NCBI GenBank assembly: GCA_964565945.1
Contig: CAZMGY010000025.1
Span: 1 to 36,314, forward strand
Length of the DNA: 36,314 bases
Origin: CAZMGY01 sp964565945 [NCBI: uncultured bacterium]
Lineage (GTDB): Bacteria > GCA-001730085
Reading direction: 5' to 3'
Both the position numbers and the translations under genes were made by a program. The notes beneath the pieces are model-generated. The model searched no databases. It was not told where the DNA came from and saw only the letters and a program-made list of their open reading frames with translations. Below are positions 1 to 8,979 of this stretch, piece by piece (the first letter of the stretch is position 1; the number at the start of each line of letters is the position of its first letter).

Positions 1-93
1 TTGGGATGGCACAGCAAGACCCTGGGCTAATTCAAATGAAAATGTTGTGAACAAAAACATTTGGATAATCAGAATAACCACTATTTGCTTCAC
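1..93 (-). CDS. N-terminus of a secreted protein (partial, runs off left edge)
   Basis: A GTG start at 93-91 opens a frame that continues past the left edge of the window; 31 codons are visible. The start is preceded by an AAAGGGTGG-type ribosome binding site and by a good promoter at 157-185. The peptide begins MKQIVVILIIQMFLF, a short basic N-region followed by a hydrophobic core, and then TTFSFELAQG, which suits a signal peptide cleaved near the Ala. The mature part is not in the window, so no function can be given. It is separated from the rluD operon by its own promoter, so it probably starts a new transcription unit. Confidence 0.6.
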   Translation of the reverse strand, partial: MKQIVVILIIQMFLFTTFSFELAQGLAVPSQ

Positions 94-156
94 TAAAGCC
101 ACCCTTTCTTTTTTCGAAAACAGGAAGAGCCCTCTTAAAAAGAAGATCCAAAATGT

Positions 157-185
157 ATCATATCATATGGTCAATATTTTATCAA
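157..185 (-). promoter_or_regulatory. Sigma-70 type promoter for the leftmost gene
   Basis: On the minus strand TTGATA (185-180), 17 bases, then TATGAT (162-157). Spacing is ideal and the start codon follows about 65 bases downstream. A second overlapping TATGAT lies at 167-162. Confidence 0.55.
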
Positions 186-231
186 CTCTTTTTTAAATTA
201 TTTAAGAATATACCTCTTCAAACAAGTTGAC

Positions 232-822
232 TCAAATGAGATTATGGTGCAAAACTAACTTTAAAGTCAATAAAATACTTTTCACACATCGTCTTATTTT
301 ATCAAAATAATCCATAGGTAATCTATTTTCATCATATTTAATCAAGCTTAATCCATTCCAATTTTGCCACAACTGTCTAAAATCACTCGAACGAACATAA
401 TCATTGTGAGGTGCCGTTAAAACCTGTAACCACACATCCTTAAGAATAACCTTATCCGAAAAAACACAAAACAATTCAGACACCCCTTGTCCTAAAGATA
501 AACGACTTCCTAAAACATAGCCTCTAATCATTTCTTGATCATCCCAAACACGATAAATCAGCAGAGGACGCATCGGTGGATCCTCTTGGACATTTCCAAC
601 TTGATCATGAACATAATGATAAGCTAATTCACCAAGATCCCTCTGCCATCTAAGCACTTTAACGTCCCACGTCGTCGCATGAGGCCAATAGTGCCGAATC
701 AACTCGTCGGGTTGTTGCAACTTGACAGGTTTGTCCCATAGGGCACTCAAAGGAGCTGGTAATAAAATTCCCCCTATCAGAACTCCCAGGAACCCCTGCT
801 TCCATTTTTTTTTAAACATCAT
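232..822 (-). CDS. Secreted protein of unknown function, possibly FMN-binding-domain-like
   Basis: The protein has 196 residues from the ATG at 822-820, which overlaps the end of the rluD gene by 11 bases and so is probably translationally coupled to it. An in-frame start at 840 would overlap more and lacks a better ribosome site. The N-terminus is a signal peptide (MMFKKKWKQGFLGVLIGGIL, then LPAPLSA). The body has no cysteine pairs or classic catalytic motif. The stretch GYVLGSRLSLGQGVSELF followed by a VILKDVWLQVL strand and an F..LWQ motif vaguely recalls the FMN-binding fold of RnfG-type proteins, but the match is weak. It is last in the tsaD-to-rluD gene string. Function unknown. Confidence 0.6.
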   Translation of the reverse strand: MMFKKKWKQGFLGVLIGGILLPAPLSALWDKPVKLQQPDELIRHYWPHATTWDVKVLRWQRDLGELAYHYVHDQVGNVQEDPPMRPLLIYRVWDDQEMIRGYVLGSRLSLGQGVSELFCVFSDKVILKDVWLQVLTAPHNDYVRSSDFRQLWQNWNGLSLIKYDENRLPMDYFDKIRRCVKSILLTLKLVLHHNLI

Positions 823-1759
823 CCGCGCGCACCTGATCAAGCACTGTTTGTATATCTTGAGGTAAGTCGCTCAAAAAAGTCATGAGAGTTTTACTTTGAG
901 GATGAATAAAAGCCAGCTCATGTGCATGTAAAGCTTGTCGGTTCAATTGAACCACCCTCTCTTTAATCCTTATAGCTTTTTTTCGGCTATAAACGGGATC
1001 TCCCAAAACAGGGTAACCCAAATGTTTCAAATGAACACGAATCTGATGAGTTCGACCTGTCGAAAGAATGGCCTGCAAAAGTGTAAAATGACAAAAGCGT
1101 TCTTGAATCACAAAACGGCTTATAGCTTCTTTACCACCTTGCTCAACAACCGTCATGAGTTTGCGATTGTTACGACTACGCCCCATTTGGTTACGCATCT
1201 CTAAATCTTCTTTGGGAAACATACCGCAGACAAGCGTCAGATATTTACGAGACAGGCTTCGAGACACAAGCTGATCGGCCAAAAAACGATGTGCAATATC
1301 ATGCTTGGCCACAATTATAAGACCACTTGTTTCCTTATCAAGCCTATGCACAATACCAGGACGCAATACACCATTAAGGCCCGACAAATTACGACAATGA
1401 TGCAACAGGGCGTGCACAAGCGTCCCACTATAGTGCCCACACGCAGGATGAACAACCATCCCTGCAGCTTTATTAATCACACACACGTCATCATCTTCAT
1501 AAACAATATCTAAAGGAATCTTTTCGGCTTGTAGTGTATACGCAATAGGTTCTGGAACATCTACAACAACCTTGTCCTCTGGGACCACAGAGTAATGAGC
1601 CTTCTTTAAGGCTCCGTTAACGCGCACATGTCCAGCCTGAATCAACTTTTGAACATAACTCCGAGACAAATCCATAGGCATATGCTCGGTGATAAATTTA
1701 TCTAAACGTTCCGAAACACCCTCTGTGTCTGAAACCATAACCGTGTAAACATCAGCCAT
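812..1759 (-). CDS. rluD: RluD/RluA-family 23S rRNA pseudouridine synthase
   Basis: The protein has 315 residues, normal for the family. An N-terminal S4 RNA-binding domain covers about residues 16-75 (ERLDKFI, RVNG). The catalytic domain carries the family signature GIVHRLDKETSG with the nucleophilic aspartate at about residue 141, and the later GRTHQIRVHL and GDPVY motifs. It converts uridines in large-subunit rRNA to pseudouridine. RluA-family paralogues are hard to separate by eye, so RluD is chosen over RluC on length and on the S4 plus catalytic layout. The start overlaps the end of lgt by 8 bases, consistent with one operon. Confidence 0.88.
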   Translation of the reverse strand: MADVYTVMVSDTEGVSERLDKFITEHMPMDLSRSYVQKLIQAGHVRVNGALKKAHYSVVPEDKVVVDVPEPIAYTLQAEKIPLDIVYEDDDVCVINKAAGMVVHPACGHYSGTLVHALLHHCRNLSGLNGVLRPGIVHRLDKETSGLIIVAKHDIAHRFLADQLVSRSLSRKYLTLVCGMFPKEDLEMRNQMGRSRNNRKLMTVVEQGGKEAISRFVIQERFCHFTLLQAILSTGRTHQIRVHLKHLGYPVLGDPVYSRKKAIRIKERVVQLNRQALHAHELAFIHPQSKTLMTFLSDLPQDIQTVLDQVRADDV

Positions 1760-2471
1760 CTTGACACCCCTCCCGCTTTAGGAGAACAAGCCACAAGATA
1801 CACGCCACCGCAAAACACGCAACACTCGCCCATTGAGAAACACGCAGTCCATTCCAAACTCCCACATGATCACCCCTAAAAGACTCCAACACCCAACGTC
1901 CAATTGCATACATAGCCAAATAAAGGCTTAACAGCACCCCCTGTGGCTTGAGACGTTGAGAACGCAAGACAAATAACAAACCCGCCAGAACAATATTAAA
2001 AGCACTTTCATATAACTGAACAGGATATTGTCCTCCAGAATAGGCAACCCCGTAACAGCATCCATTCAAATAACATCCTAAGCGTCCCATAGCATGGGCA
2101 ATCGGAAAAAAAGGAATACTAAAATCAGCAAATTTGGGCCAGTCGTAACCTTTACGGATCACCAAAACAAACGCCAACACAAACGCAGCCATTAATCCTC
2201 CATAAAAAACTAAACCGCCCTGATGAATGTAGAGTATTTCAACCAAGTGCTGACGAAAATACGGCCATTCTTGAATCACGTAAAAAAGACGCGCGCCAAC
2301 AAGACCTGCAATCAAAACATAAAAACTAAAATCACCAATAAAGTCTGGTGAAAATCCGTAACGAGCGGACTGACGTCGTGCCAAAAAAACAACTGTTAAA
2401 AAAGCCAACGCGATCATAATCCCATAGCTATGAATAACTATTGGACCTTTTTGGAATAGAACAGGAAACAT
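1752..2471 (-). CDS. lgt: Prolipoprotein diacylglyceryl transferase
   Basis: Lgt moves diacylglycerol from phosphatidylglycerol to the lipobox cysteine of prolipoproteins in the inner membrane. The best start is the ATG at 2471 (MFPVLFQKGP), giving 239 residues; a longer frame opens at 2498. Several membrane segments are present. Family signatures are visible: IHSYGIMIA near the N-terminus, GARLFYVIQEW, GGLVFYGGL and GRLGCYLNGCCYG, the last being the core of the Lgt signature. The gene overlaps lspA by 34 bases, so the two steps of lipoprotein maturation are encoded back to back. At least two lipoprotein substrates are encoded in this window (at 25426-26133 and 26783-27508). Confidence 0.93.
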   Translation of the reverse strand: MFPVLFQKGPIVIHSYGIMIALAFLTVVFLARRQSARYGFSPDFIGDFSFYVLIAGLVGARLFYVIQEWPYFRQHLVEILYIHQGGLVFYGGLMAAFVLAFVLVIRKGYDWPKFADFSIPFFPIAHAMGRLGCYLNGCCYGVAYSGGQYPVQLYESAFNIVLAGLLFVLRSQRLKPQGVLLSLYLAMYAIGRWVLESFRGDHVGVWNGLRVSQWASVACFAVACILWLVLLKREGCQDG

Positions 2472-2881
2472 AACACCAACAACCCCATACCTATACAAAT
2501 AGCCGTATCGGCGATATTAAATACAGGCCATATACGAAAATCTAAAAAATCAATCACAGCACGAATTCGCAAACGATCGATAAGGTTTCCAATTGCGCCA
2601 CCACCAATTAAAGCATACGCCCATAAGGACAAGGGCCCCTCTTCGATGATAGCCTTTTGATAGAACACAAGCCCTGCAACTACAGCGACAGAAGTCAAAA
2701 CAAACAGCCACTGTTGATTTTGGAGCAATCCAAAAGCCGCTCCTTTATTATAAACCAATACCAAATGAAACACGGAATCAATCACAGGAACAGTATCTGC
2801 CAAATAGGCAACAGCCAACCACTTCGTCATCTGGTCAACAATAACAAGGCTAACCACAATACTCCAGAAATACACAATCAT
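2438..2881 (-). CDS. lspA: Lipoprotein signal peptidase (SPase II)
   Basis: LspA is an aspartyl protease of the inner membrane that removes the signal peptide of diacylglyceryl-modified prolipoproteins. The 147-residue length is slightly short but normal. Four hydrophobic segments are present. Conserved blocks are VDQMTKWLA, YNKGAAFGLL, GGAIGNLIDRL, and the two catalytic-aspartate regions IDFLDF (about Asp111) and FNIADTAI (about Asp125). It overlaps the TraR/DksA gene by 4 bases upstream and lgt by 34 bases downstream. Confidence 0.93.
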   Translation of the reverse strand: MIVYFWSIVVSLVIVDQMTKWLAVAYLADTVPVIDSVFHLVLVYNKGAAFGLLQNQQWLFVLTSVAVVAGLVFYQKAIIEEGPLSLWAYALIGGGAIGNLIDRLRIRAVIDFLDFRIWPVFNIADTAICIGMGLLVLCFLFYSKKVQ

Positions 2882-3246
2882 AATTGTTCTTCGCGCTTCT
2901 CCTGACAGGGAACATAATTGGCCACATAGGGAATAGCTAACAAACGTTGCGTATGAATTTTCTCCTCACAACTCAAATAAACGCCATATTGCCCTTCCTC
3001 TATTCGTGCCAAAGCATCCTCAACCAGGGTTAACAAATCACTTTCATTCGAAGCTAAATTAAGTTGTAAATCATGATCAAAAATATCAGTTCCCAAATCT
3101 CCAATATGGCTGGGTGTCGACTGTATTGCACCACTACCTTTTTGAACATCCAAGCCAAATACACCTTCACCAAACAATTTGGACTTCACTGTTTCCCTCA
3201 TAGTTAATAACTTCTCTTGAGAGACCTGCAAATCTTTCTTTTTCAC
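2878..3246 (-). CDS. TraR/DksA-family protein with a degraded zinc finger
   Basis: The protein has 122 residues. The N-terminal half is a predicted helical coiled coil and the C-terminal part is the DksA/TraR finger region (ARIEEGQYGVYLSCEEKI, then RLLAIPYVANYVPCQEK). In the usual family pattern, four cysteines (C-x2-C and C-x2-C) bind zinc. Here only the second and fourth remain; the positions of the first and third are Tyr and Val. Intact relatives bind RNA polymerase or act near it. A gene of this family between ileS and lspA is a common arrangement in several deep Gram-negative lineages, which supports the family call. It overlaps ileS by 4 bases. Whether it still folds around a metal is doubtful. 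Confidence 0.8.
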   Translation of the reverse strand: MKKKDLQVSQEKLLTMRETVKSKLFGEGVFGLDVQKGSGAIQSTPSHIGDLGTDIFDHDLQLNLASNESDLLTLVEDALARIEEGQYGVYLSCEEKIHTQRLLAIPYVANYVPCQEKREEQL

Positions 3247-6044
3247 AGATACTTCCCTTTCACATTAATCGAAAGCAATGAACTCACGGCATCATAACAT
3301 TTATGACACAGCTCTTTATGTTCAGAATGAGATCCAACCGTTTCACTGTAGATCCAACAACGCACGCACTTAGGCCAATCTAATTTTCTAACTTGAATCT
3401 TTAAGGCATCTCCCTTACGAATCTTGACGTTTGAAACAATGAAAATCATTGCCAAATCTTGCTCGCACTTAGACAATAGATCGTAGATGGCCTCAGGAAG
3501 TTCAAGCTCAACGGCAACTTCTAAAGAACTACCAATCTCTTTAGAACTTCTCAAAGGCTCAATCACCTTAAGAACTTCATCGCGAACAAGAGCAATATCG
3601 GCCCACTTCTGATTCAATTCTTTATCGTATAAAGAAAGATCAACCTCAGGCCAAGAAGCCTCATGAACCGATTCTGTTGTTTTCAAAGCCTGAGGTAAAT
3701 GCGACCACAATTCCTCACTGGTAAAAACTAAAACGGGTGCCAACAAACGCGTCAAAGCATCTAAAATATCAATCATCACCGTTTGGGCAGACAAACGCTC
3801 TTTCGATTTGGGTGCAGCCGTGTAAAGGCGGTCCTTAAGAATGTCCAGATAAAAAGCGCTCATATCCGAGATGCAAAACTGATAGAGCTCTTTATAAAAT
3901 TTATAAAATAAATGTTGTTCGTAATATTGACTGGCTTCCTGGATCAATTTTTGCAAACGTGATAAGGCCCAACGATCAATTGGCGTCAACTCACTGTAAG
4001 CTAAACGGTCGTTGTCCACATCAAAATCAAAGGTGTTACCCAATAAAAAGCGACACGTATTTCTTATTTTTCGGTAGACATCCACTTTTTGTTTCATAAT
4101 GTCATCCGACATGCGAATATCATCCGAATAATCGGAAGATGCAACAAATAAACGAACCAAATCGGCGCCATATTGGTCAATGATTTTCTGAGGCGCAATT
4201 ACATTCCCTACCGATTTAGACATTTTGTGCCCAGCGCCATCCACTACAAAGCCATGCGTTAATACCGTTTCAAAAGGCTCTTGCTCCAAACCTGCCATCG
4301 ATAAAAATAGCGAACTTTGAAACCACCCACGATGTTGGTCACTTCCTTCCAAATAAAGCTGCGCTGGAAACGCTAAACCTTCGGTCTGCTTCAAAACAGC
4401 ATAATGGCTTGCTCCAGAATCAAACCACACATCTAAAATGTCAGTCTCTTTTTCATACGATGTCCCTCCGCACAAAGGACATTCTTTTAAAGAACATAGT
4501 TCTTCTGAAGGTTCGGAATACCAAACATCACACCCATCTTTACGCACACGATCCGCTACCTCGCGAATCAAATCCGCTTGCAAAATAGGCGTACGACACG
4601 AATCACAATAAAACACAGGAATCGGAACACCCCAAGATCTCTGACGAGAAATACACCAATCGGGTCGATTTTTCACCATCTCGGACAAACGTGTTTGTCC
4701 CCACTCGGGCAACCATTGAACCCGTTCGATTGATTCCAAAACGCGTTCGCGCAAGCCTTGGTGATCCACATTAATAAACCATTGCTCAGTCGCACGAAAA
4801 ATAACCGCTTTGCGGCAACGCCAACAATGAGGGTAAGAGTGCTGAATATCCTCTTGATGATGCAGCACATCTAAGGATTTTAGTTTTTCGATAATAGGAG
4901 CATTGGCCGTAAAAACTTTTTGACCCGCAAATTCGGGCACCAAATCTGTAAACTCTGCACGAGCATTCACTGGTATAAACACACCTATCCCATACTCTTG
5001 GCCCACGCGAAAATCATCTTCACCATGACCTGGAGCAATATGAACACAACCTGTTCCATCTTCGACCGTTACAAAGTCGGCCAAAATCACCTGACGCTTT
5101 CCATTAAGCCCCTCTACCTGCCCCATAAAGGGATGTGCATAGGTTAGCCCCTCCAAATCACTTCCTTGAACCGTCCCCAAGACCTTATATTGATCAACAC
5201 CAGCCTTAGACATAATCGACTCGACCAGATTATGCGCCATCAGAACGGCCTCTCCCTCCAATTGAACACAGGCATATTTTAAATCGGGATGAACAGCCAC
5301 AGCCATATTAGAAGGTAATGTCCAAGGTGTTGTTGTCCAGATCATAAGAGCGAGAGATCCTTCATAATCGATTTTCAAAGAGGTGTCTCCATTAGCATGA
5401 CAAGCCAATTTTACATAAACAGACGGCGATGTATGATCACCATACTCAATTTCAGCTTCAGCCAAAGCCGTTTCGCAGTGCCCACACCAATAAATAGGTT
5501 TAAACCCCCGCTCGATATAGTTTTTATCCACCAAATTAGCGAAGACCTCTAAAATACCTGCCTCATATTCGTAATTCATCGTTAAATAAGGATGATCCCA
5601 ATGGCCCCAAATGCCCAAACGTTGAAACTCTTCACTTTGCAACTGTACAAATTCTTGGGCATAATCACGACACAGCTGACGCACTTCTAAAGGTCTTTTA
5701 TGCTCTTTCTTTTTCTTCAAACGACTCATCACTTGATGTTCAATGGGAAGACCATGACAATCCCAGCCAGGAACATAAGAAACGTAAGAACCTTTCATTA
5801 AGCGATACCGCACCACAATATCTTTCAAAATTTTGTTGAGCGCGTGCCCCATATGAATATGTCCATTCGCATAAGGAGGCCCATCATGCAAGGTGTACGA
5901 AACAGACTCATGTCTTTGGGCAAGCAATGTTTCATAAAGCTTAGACTGAGACCATTGCTCAGCCATCTTGGGCTCTTTTTGCGACAAGTTGGCCTTCATA
6001 GAAAATGAAGTTTGGGGTAAGTTAAGCGTTTCTTTGTAATTCAT
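3243..6044 (-). CDS. ileS: Isoleucyl-tRNA synthetase
   Basis: This is a class I aminoacyl-tRNA synthetase that charges tRNA-Ile. The 933-residue length is typical of bacterial IleRS. The HIGH motif is HMGH at residues 64-67 within HIHMGHALN, and the KMSKS motif is intact near residue 606 (HKMSKSVGNV). The editing domain (CP1) lies between them, with WTTTPWTLP visible. Near the C-terminus two cysteine pairs, KCVRCW and LCHKCY, form the zinc-binding domain expected in the bacterial type. The start is an ATG 10 bases after the purine nucleoside phosphorylase stop, and the 3' end overlaps the TraR/DksA gene by 4 bases. Confidence 0.96.
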   Translation of the reverse strand: MNYKETLNLPQTSFSMKANLSQKEPKMAEQWSQSKLYETLLAQRHESVSYTLHDGPPYANGHIHMGHALNKILKDIVVRYRLMKGSYVSYVPGWDCHGLPIEHQVMSRLKKKKEHKRPLEVRQLCRDYAQEFVQLQSEEFQRLGIWGHWDHPYLTMNYEYEAGILEVFANLVDKNYIERGFKPIYWCGHCETALAEAEIEYGDHTSPSVYVKLACHANGDTSLKIDYEGSLALMIWTTTPWTLPSNMAVAVHPDLKYACVQLEGEAVLMAHNLVESIMSKAGVDQYKVLGTVQGSDLEGLTYAHPFMGQVEGLNGKRQVILADFVTVEDGTGCVHIAPGHGEDDFRVGQEYGIGVFIPVNARAEFTDLVPEFAGQKVFTANAPIIEKLKSLDVLHHQEDIQHSYPHCWRCRKAVIFRATEQWFINVDHQGLRERVLESIERVQWLPEWGQTRLSEMVKNRPDWCISRQRSWGVPIPVFYCDSCRTPILQADLIREVADRVRKDGCDVWYSEPSEELCSLKECPLCGGTSYEKETDILDVWFDSGASHYAVLKQTEGLAFPAQLYLEGSDQHRGWFQSSLFLSMAGLEQEPFETVLTHGFVVDGAGHKMSKSVGNVIAPQKIIDQYGADLVRLFVASSDYSDDIRMSDDIMKQKVDVYRKIRNTCRFLLGNTFDFDVDNDRLAYSELTPIDRWALSRLQKLIQEASQYYEQHLFYKFYKELYQFCISDMSAFYLDILKDRLYTAAPKSKERLSAQTVMIDILDALTRLLAPVLVFTSEELWSHLPQALKTTESVHEASWPEVDLSLYDKELNQKWADIALVRDEVLKVIEPLRSSKEIGSSLEVAVELELPEAIYDLLSKCEQDLAMIFIVSNVKIRKGDALKIQVRKLDWPKCVRCWIYSETVGSHSEHKELCHKCYDAVSSLLSINVKGKYL

Positions 6045-6054
6045 AATCTAACCT

Positions 6055-6879
6055 TTATGCAGTCCATCTTTTCAAAAAAGACGTCACCAGACGACTCATT
6101 TTAGGCTCAGCCTCTTGGGCCACAGCAATAATTTCTTCAACATTTGCAGGCATCAAAGCATCTGGTAAACACATATCTGTCACACACGATATTCCTAATA
6201 CCTTCAAACCTGCATGCACCGCAACAATCACTTCGGGGACGGTCGACATTCCAATAACGTCAGCCCCCATCGCCCGCATGAATCGATACTCAGCTGCCGT
6301 TTCCAAACAAGGTCCCGTGACCCCAATATAGACCCCTCGATGAGCTTCTAAACCTTCGGTCAATGCAACCTCACAGGCCAGATCTTGACAATTCTTTGTG
6401 TAAGAGTCGGACATATCGGGAAAGCGTGGGCCTAAACGATCATCATTAGAACCCACTAAAGGGTTCACACCCATAAAATTAATATGGTCACTTATTATAA
6501 CCAAATCGCCTGTCTTGTAAAGCGGATTCAAGCCTCCCGCGGCATTCGAAACAACTAATAAATCCACGCCTAAAGCTTTCATAACACGCACAGGAAACGT
6601 AATTTGATCCAATCTATACCCTTCATAAAAGTGAAACCGGCCTTGCATCGCAACAATAGGGCAACCAGCGAGGTACCCCGCTAAAAAGTCACCTTCGTGC
6701 GACTCTACAGTGGATTGAGCAAAGTGAGGAATATCTTTATAGGCAACGCAAGCTGTTTGCTCCATTGTTTGAGCTAAATCTCCCAAACCTGTCCCTAAAA
6801 TAAGTCCCACCTTAGGAGTTACATTGATTTGAGGCTGCAAAAACTCAACCGCCTGATTGATATACTTCATTAATTCCAT
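6055..6879 (-). CDS. punA: Purine nucleoside phosphorylase (trimeric PNP family)
   Basis: The enzyme cleaves purine nucleosides with phosphate to a free base and (deoxy)ribose-1-phosphate. Its 274 residues are normal for the trimeric inosine/guanosine family (PNP-I). Motifs include GLILGTGLGDLA at the N-terminus (phosphate loop), ESHEGDF, VVSNAAGGLNP, GVYIGVTGPCLETAAEYR and MSTVPEVIVAVHAGL, the last two being the base- and ribose-site signatures. The gene sits between the prepilin and ileS with short gaps (18 and 10 bases). A nucleoside-cleaving step can be imagined in arsenosugar synthesis, whose genes lie 2 kb upstream, but ordinary purine salvage is the simpler reading. Confidence 0.92.
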   Translation of the reverse strand: MELMKYINQAVEFLQPQINVTPKVGLILGTGLGDLAQTMEQTACVAYKDIPHFAQSTVESHEGDFLAGYLAGCPIVAMQGRFHFYEGYRLDQITFPVRVMKALGVDLLVVSNAAGGLNPLYKTGDLVIISDHINFMGVNPLVGSNDDRLGPRFPDMSDSYTKNCQDLACEVALTEGLEAHRGVYIGVTGPCLETAAEYRFMRAMGADVIGMSTVPEVIVAVHAGLKVLGISCVTDMCLPDALMPANVEEIIAVAQEAEPKMSRLVTSFLKRWTA

Positions 6880-6897
6880 GATCGTTATCTCTTATCC

Positions 6898-7233
6898 TTA
6901 ACTTAAACTATGATCTTTGCCAATACTGCATTGAGGATCTTCCCCAGCAGGTCCAATCGTGTAGCTACCTCCAGCGAGACAGGACCCCAAAGAAGAATCC
7001 TGAGGAATGTGACCCTTAATCATGCTCCAAGAACAAATCGCGCCCTTCGGTTTTTCAGGCTCTTTAGCCCAGTGTTTTTTTGCCTCTCGTAAAATAGATA
7101 AATTATGCACACAAAAATGAGTTTCTGATTTCCGCTTAACATTCACGAAATTAGGAACAGCGATCGCGGCAAGCAACGCTAAGACCGCAACGATGATCAT
7201 AATATCCATTAGGCTAAAACCTTGCCGACCCAT
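6898..7233 (-). CDS. Type IV pilin-like protein (prepilin N-terminal motif)
   Basis: The protein has 111 residues. The leader is MGRQG, followed at the predicted prepilin-peptidase site by FSLMDIMIIVAVLALLAAIA, the hydrophobic helix of type IV pilins and pseudopilins. Position +5 is Asp rather than the nearly invariant Glu. The small C-terminal domain has two likely disulphide cysteine pairs and ends in a GGSYTIGPAGEDPQCSIG segment typical of short major-pilin-like proteins. A GGTGGGG ribosome site precedes the ATG. No assembly genes (pilB, pilC, pilD) are in the window, so the machinery must be elsewhere. It could be a minor pseudopilin. Confidence 0.82.
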   Translation of the reverse strand: MGRQGFSLMDIMIIVAVLALLAAIAVPNFVNVKRKSETHFCVHNLSILREAKKHWAKEPEKPKGAICSWSMIKGHIPQDSSLGSCLAGGSYTIGPAGEDPQCSIGKDHSLS

Positions 7234-7306
7234 CTATTCCCCACCTCTTCTCACCAGTAAAAAATCTATTGTATCATCCCCTTCCCTAGAAGAAAAAGCC
7301 GAACCA

Positions 7307-8305
7307 TCAGACCCAATTCAAAAGAGGTAAACAAGGAAGAGCATCTAAATTCAAAGTATCAGTATGGCCTGCTTTCCATTTTTGGTAGGCAAGGCCGCCA
7401 ATCATAGCCGCATTATCAGCCGAAAGCCCCCTGCCTGGAAATGTCACTTGAATTCCAGCGGCCTCGCTTTGTTCGAGCATCACCTCACGTAAACGGCTGT
7501 TCAGGGAGACGCCTCCTCCCACAGCAAGGTGACTCACTCCACATTGTTCAACAGCCAGCAACGATTTTTTGCAGAGCACATCCACTACGGCCTCTTGAAA
7601 CGACGCACATACGTCAGCCACATTTTCATTAGGATGATCCTTTAAATGGTAAAGAACAGCCGTTTTAAGCCCGCTAAAACTAAACGCCAAGGGGTTAGCC
7701 TTCACCTGACCACGAGGAAACTTAATTTTGTCTCGCTCCCCCTCTTTGGCAAGCTTATCAACAATAGGTCCTCCTGGATACCCTAGATCCAACATCTTGG
7801 CCACTTTGTCAAACGCTTCTCCTGCAGCATCATCACAGGTTTGCCCCAAAACACGATATGTTCCCCAAGCCGAAACCCCCGCCAACAATGTGTGCCCTCC
7901 CGAAACGATCAAACCAACACAGGGTAAAGTGGCTTTTTGCCCCATAAAATTAGCGTATATGTGAGCTTCAATATGATTGACACCAATCAAAGGCTTCTTG
8001 TAATGAAACGCTAAACTTTTAGCACAACTCAAGCCCACCATTAAAGCTCCAATCAAGCCTGGACCGTATGTAACAGCAAATGCATCAATATCATCTAACG
8101 AACAAGCGGCAACCTCAATAGCCTGATCAACAAGGGGCAACAAAGCCTCTTCATGTGCCCGACACGCCAACTCGGGCACAACACCACCAAAACGTTTGTG
8201 CAATTCAACTTGGGACGAGATAATATTGCTCAAAATACGATCACCAAACTCAACCACGGATACCGAAGTTTCATCACACGAAGTTTCAATAGCAAGAATT
8301 TTCAT
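7307..8305 (-). CDS. tsaD: tRNA N6-adenosine threonylcarbamoyltransferase
   Basis: TsaD makes t6A at position 37 of ANN-decoding tRNAs, transferring the threonylcarbamoyl group with TsaB and TsaE. The 332-residue length and the whole ASKHA-type fold pattern fit. Metal-binding histidines are seen in HIEAH at residues 111-115. Other signatures are IETSCDETS at the N-terminus, GPGLIGALMVG, SGGHT, GEAFDKVAKML, FSFSGLKTAV, and the C-terminal LSADNAAMIG. The ATG overlaps the stop of the upstream glycosyltransferase gene by 4 bases (ATGA). Confidence 0.96.
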   Translation of the reverse strand: MKILAIETSCDETSVSVVEFGDRILSNIISSQVELHKRFGGVVPELACRAHEEALLPLVDQAIEVAACSLDDIDAFAVTYGPGLIGALMVGLSCAKSLAFHYKKPLIGVNHIEAHIYANFMGQKATLPCVGLIVSGGHTLLAGVSAWGTYRVLGQTCDDAAGEAFDKVAKMLDLGYPGGPIVDKLAKEGERDKIKFPRGQVKANPLAFSFSGLKTAVLYHLKDHPNENVADVCASFQEAVVDVLCKKSLLAVEQCGVSHLAVGGGVSLNSRLREVMLEQSEAAGIQVTFPGRGLSADNAAMIGGLAYQKWKAGHTDTLNLDALPCLPLLNWV

Positions 8306-8979
8306 CTTATATCCTTATATATGTGTTTCATTAATGGACGAGGATCAATATTCAACGTTCCCATAAGCAATAAAAACGTATTAATCATCCGTTGTTTAGT
8401 GGCACCTACTTTTTGATAGCGTCGCGAACACGCAATCACAAATTTATCTTTAAACACATGCACAGACCCCTGGTTTCTTAAACGTCGATACAAATCCACA
8501 TCTTCAAAAAAAGCCTTTTCGTCAAAACCTCCAAGCGCTTCAAAGTGTTCTCGTAACACAAAAAAACCTTGGTCTCCAAAAGAAAAACGATGAAATTGTG
8601 TCCCCCAAGAATGAATTCTATTCAAAAAAGAGTCTTCATCAAACTTTAGACGAAATCGCCCAGCTATCATCTCTGTTTCTTCGAAGCATCCACGAATGAA
8701 GCACAAAGCCTTCTCTGGCAAAGAAACATCGCAATGCAAAAAAAGAAGAATCTCTCCAAAAGTATGCCTAGCACCAGTGTTCATCTGGCACGCGCGCCCT
8801 TTCTCCGAAGACAAAACTTTAATGGGGAATTTTTGAGCCTTAGCCCAAGTATCATCGACACTTCCACCATCCACAACACAAATTTCATTGGCTCCATAAG
8901 AGAGCAAAGCCTCCAATTTCTGCTCAATGCTCACAGCTTCATTGTAAACAGGCACAATAATCGATACCGTACGACTCAT
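8302..8979 (-). CDS. TIGR04283-type family 2 glycosyltransferase (arsenosugar-associated)
   Basis: The protein has 225 residues and a GT-A fold of family 2. The N-terminus SIIVPVYNEAVSIEQ and the nucleotide-sugar DGGSVDDT motif are clear, followed by GRACQMNTGA, LFLHCDVSLP (the DxD-like site is HCD), GDQGFFVLRE and FFEDVDLYRRLR. This combination is characteristic of the TIGR04283 subfamily, often found beside ArsS genes. In this window ArsS and TIGR04282 lie upstream on the same strand, which supports that assignment. Its start overlaps the end of an unidentified relic frame by 4 bases (ATGA), and its end overlaps tsaD by 4 bases. Confidence 0.83.
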   Translation of the reverse strand: MSRTVSIIVPVYNEAVSIEQKLEALLSYGANEICVVDGGSVDDTWAKAQKFPIKVLSSEKGRACQMNTGARHTFGEILLFLHCDVSLPEKALCFIRGCFEETEMIAGRFRLKFDEDSFLNRIHSWGTQFHRFSFGDQGFFVLREHFEALGGFDEKAFFEDVDLYRRLRNQGSVHVFKDKFVIACSRRYQKVGATKQRMINTFLLLMGTLNIDPRPLMKHIYKDIR

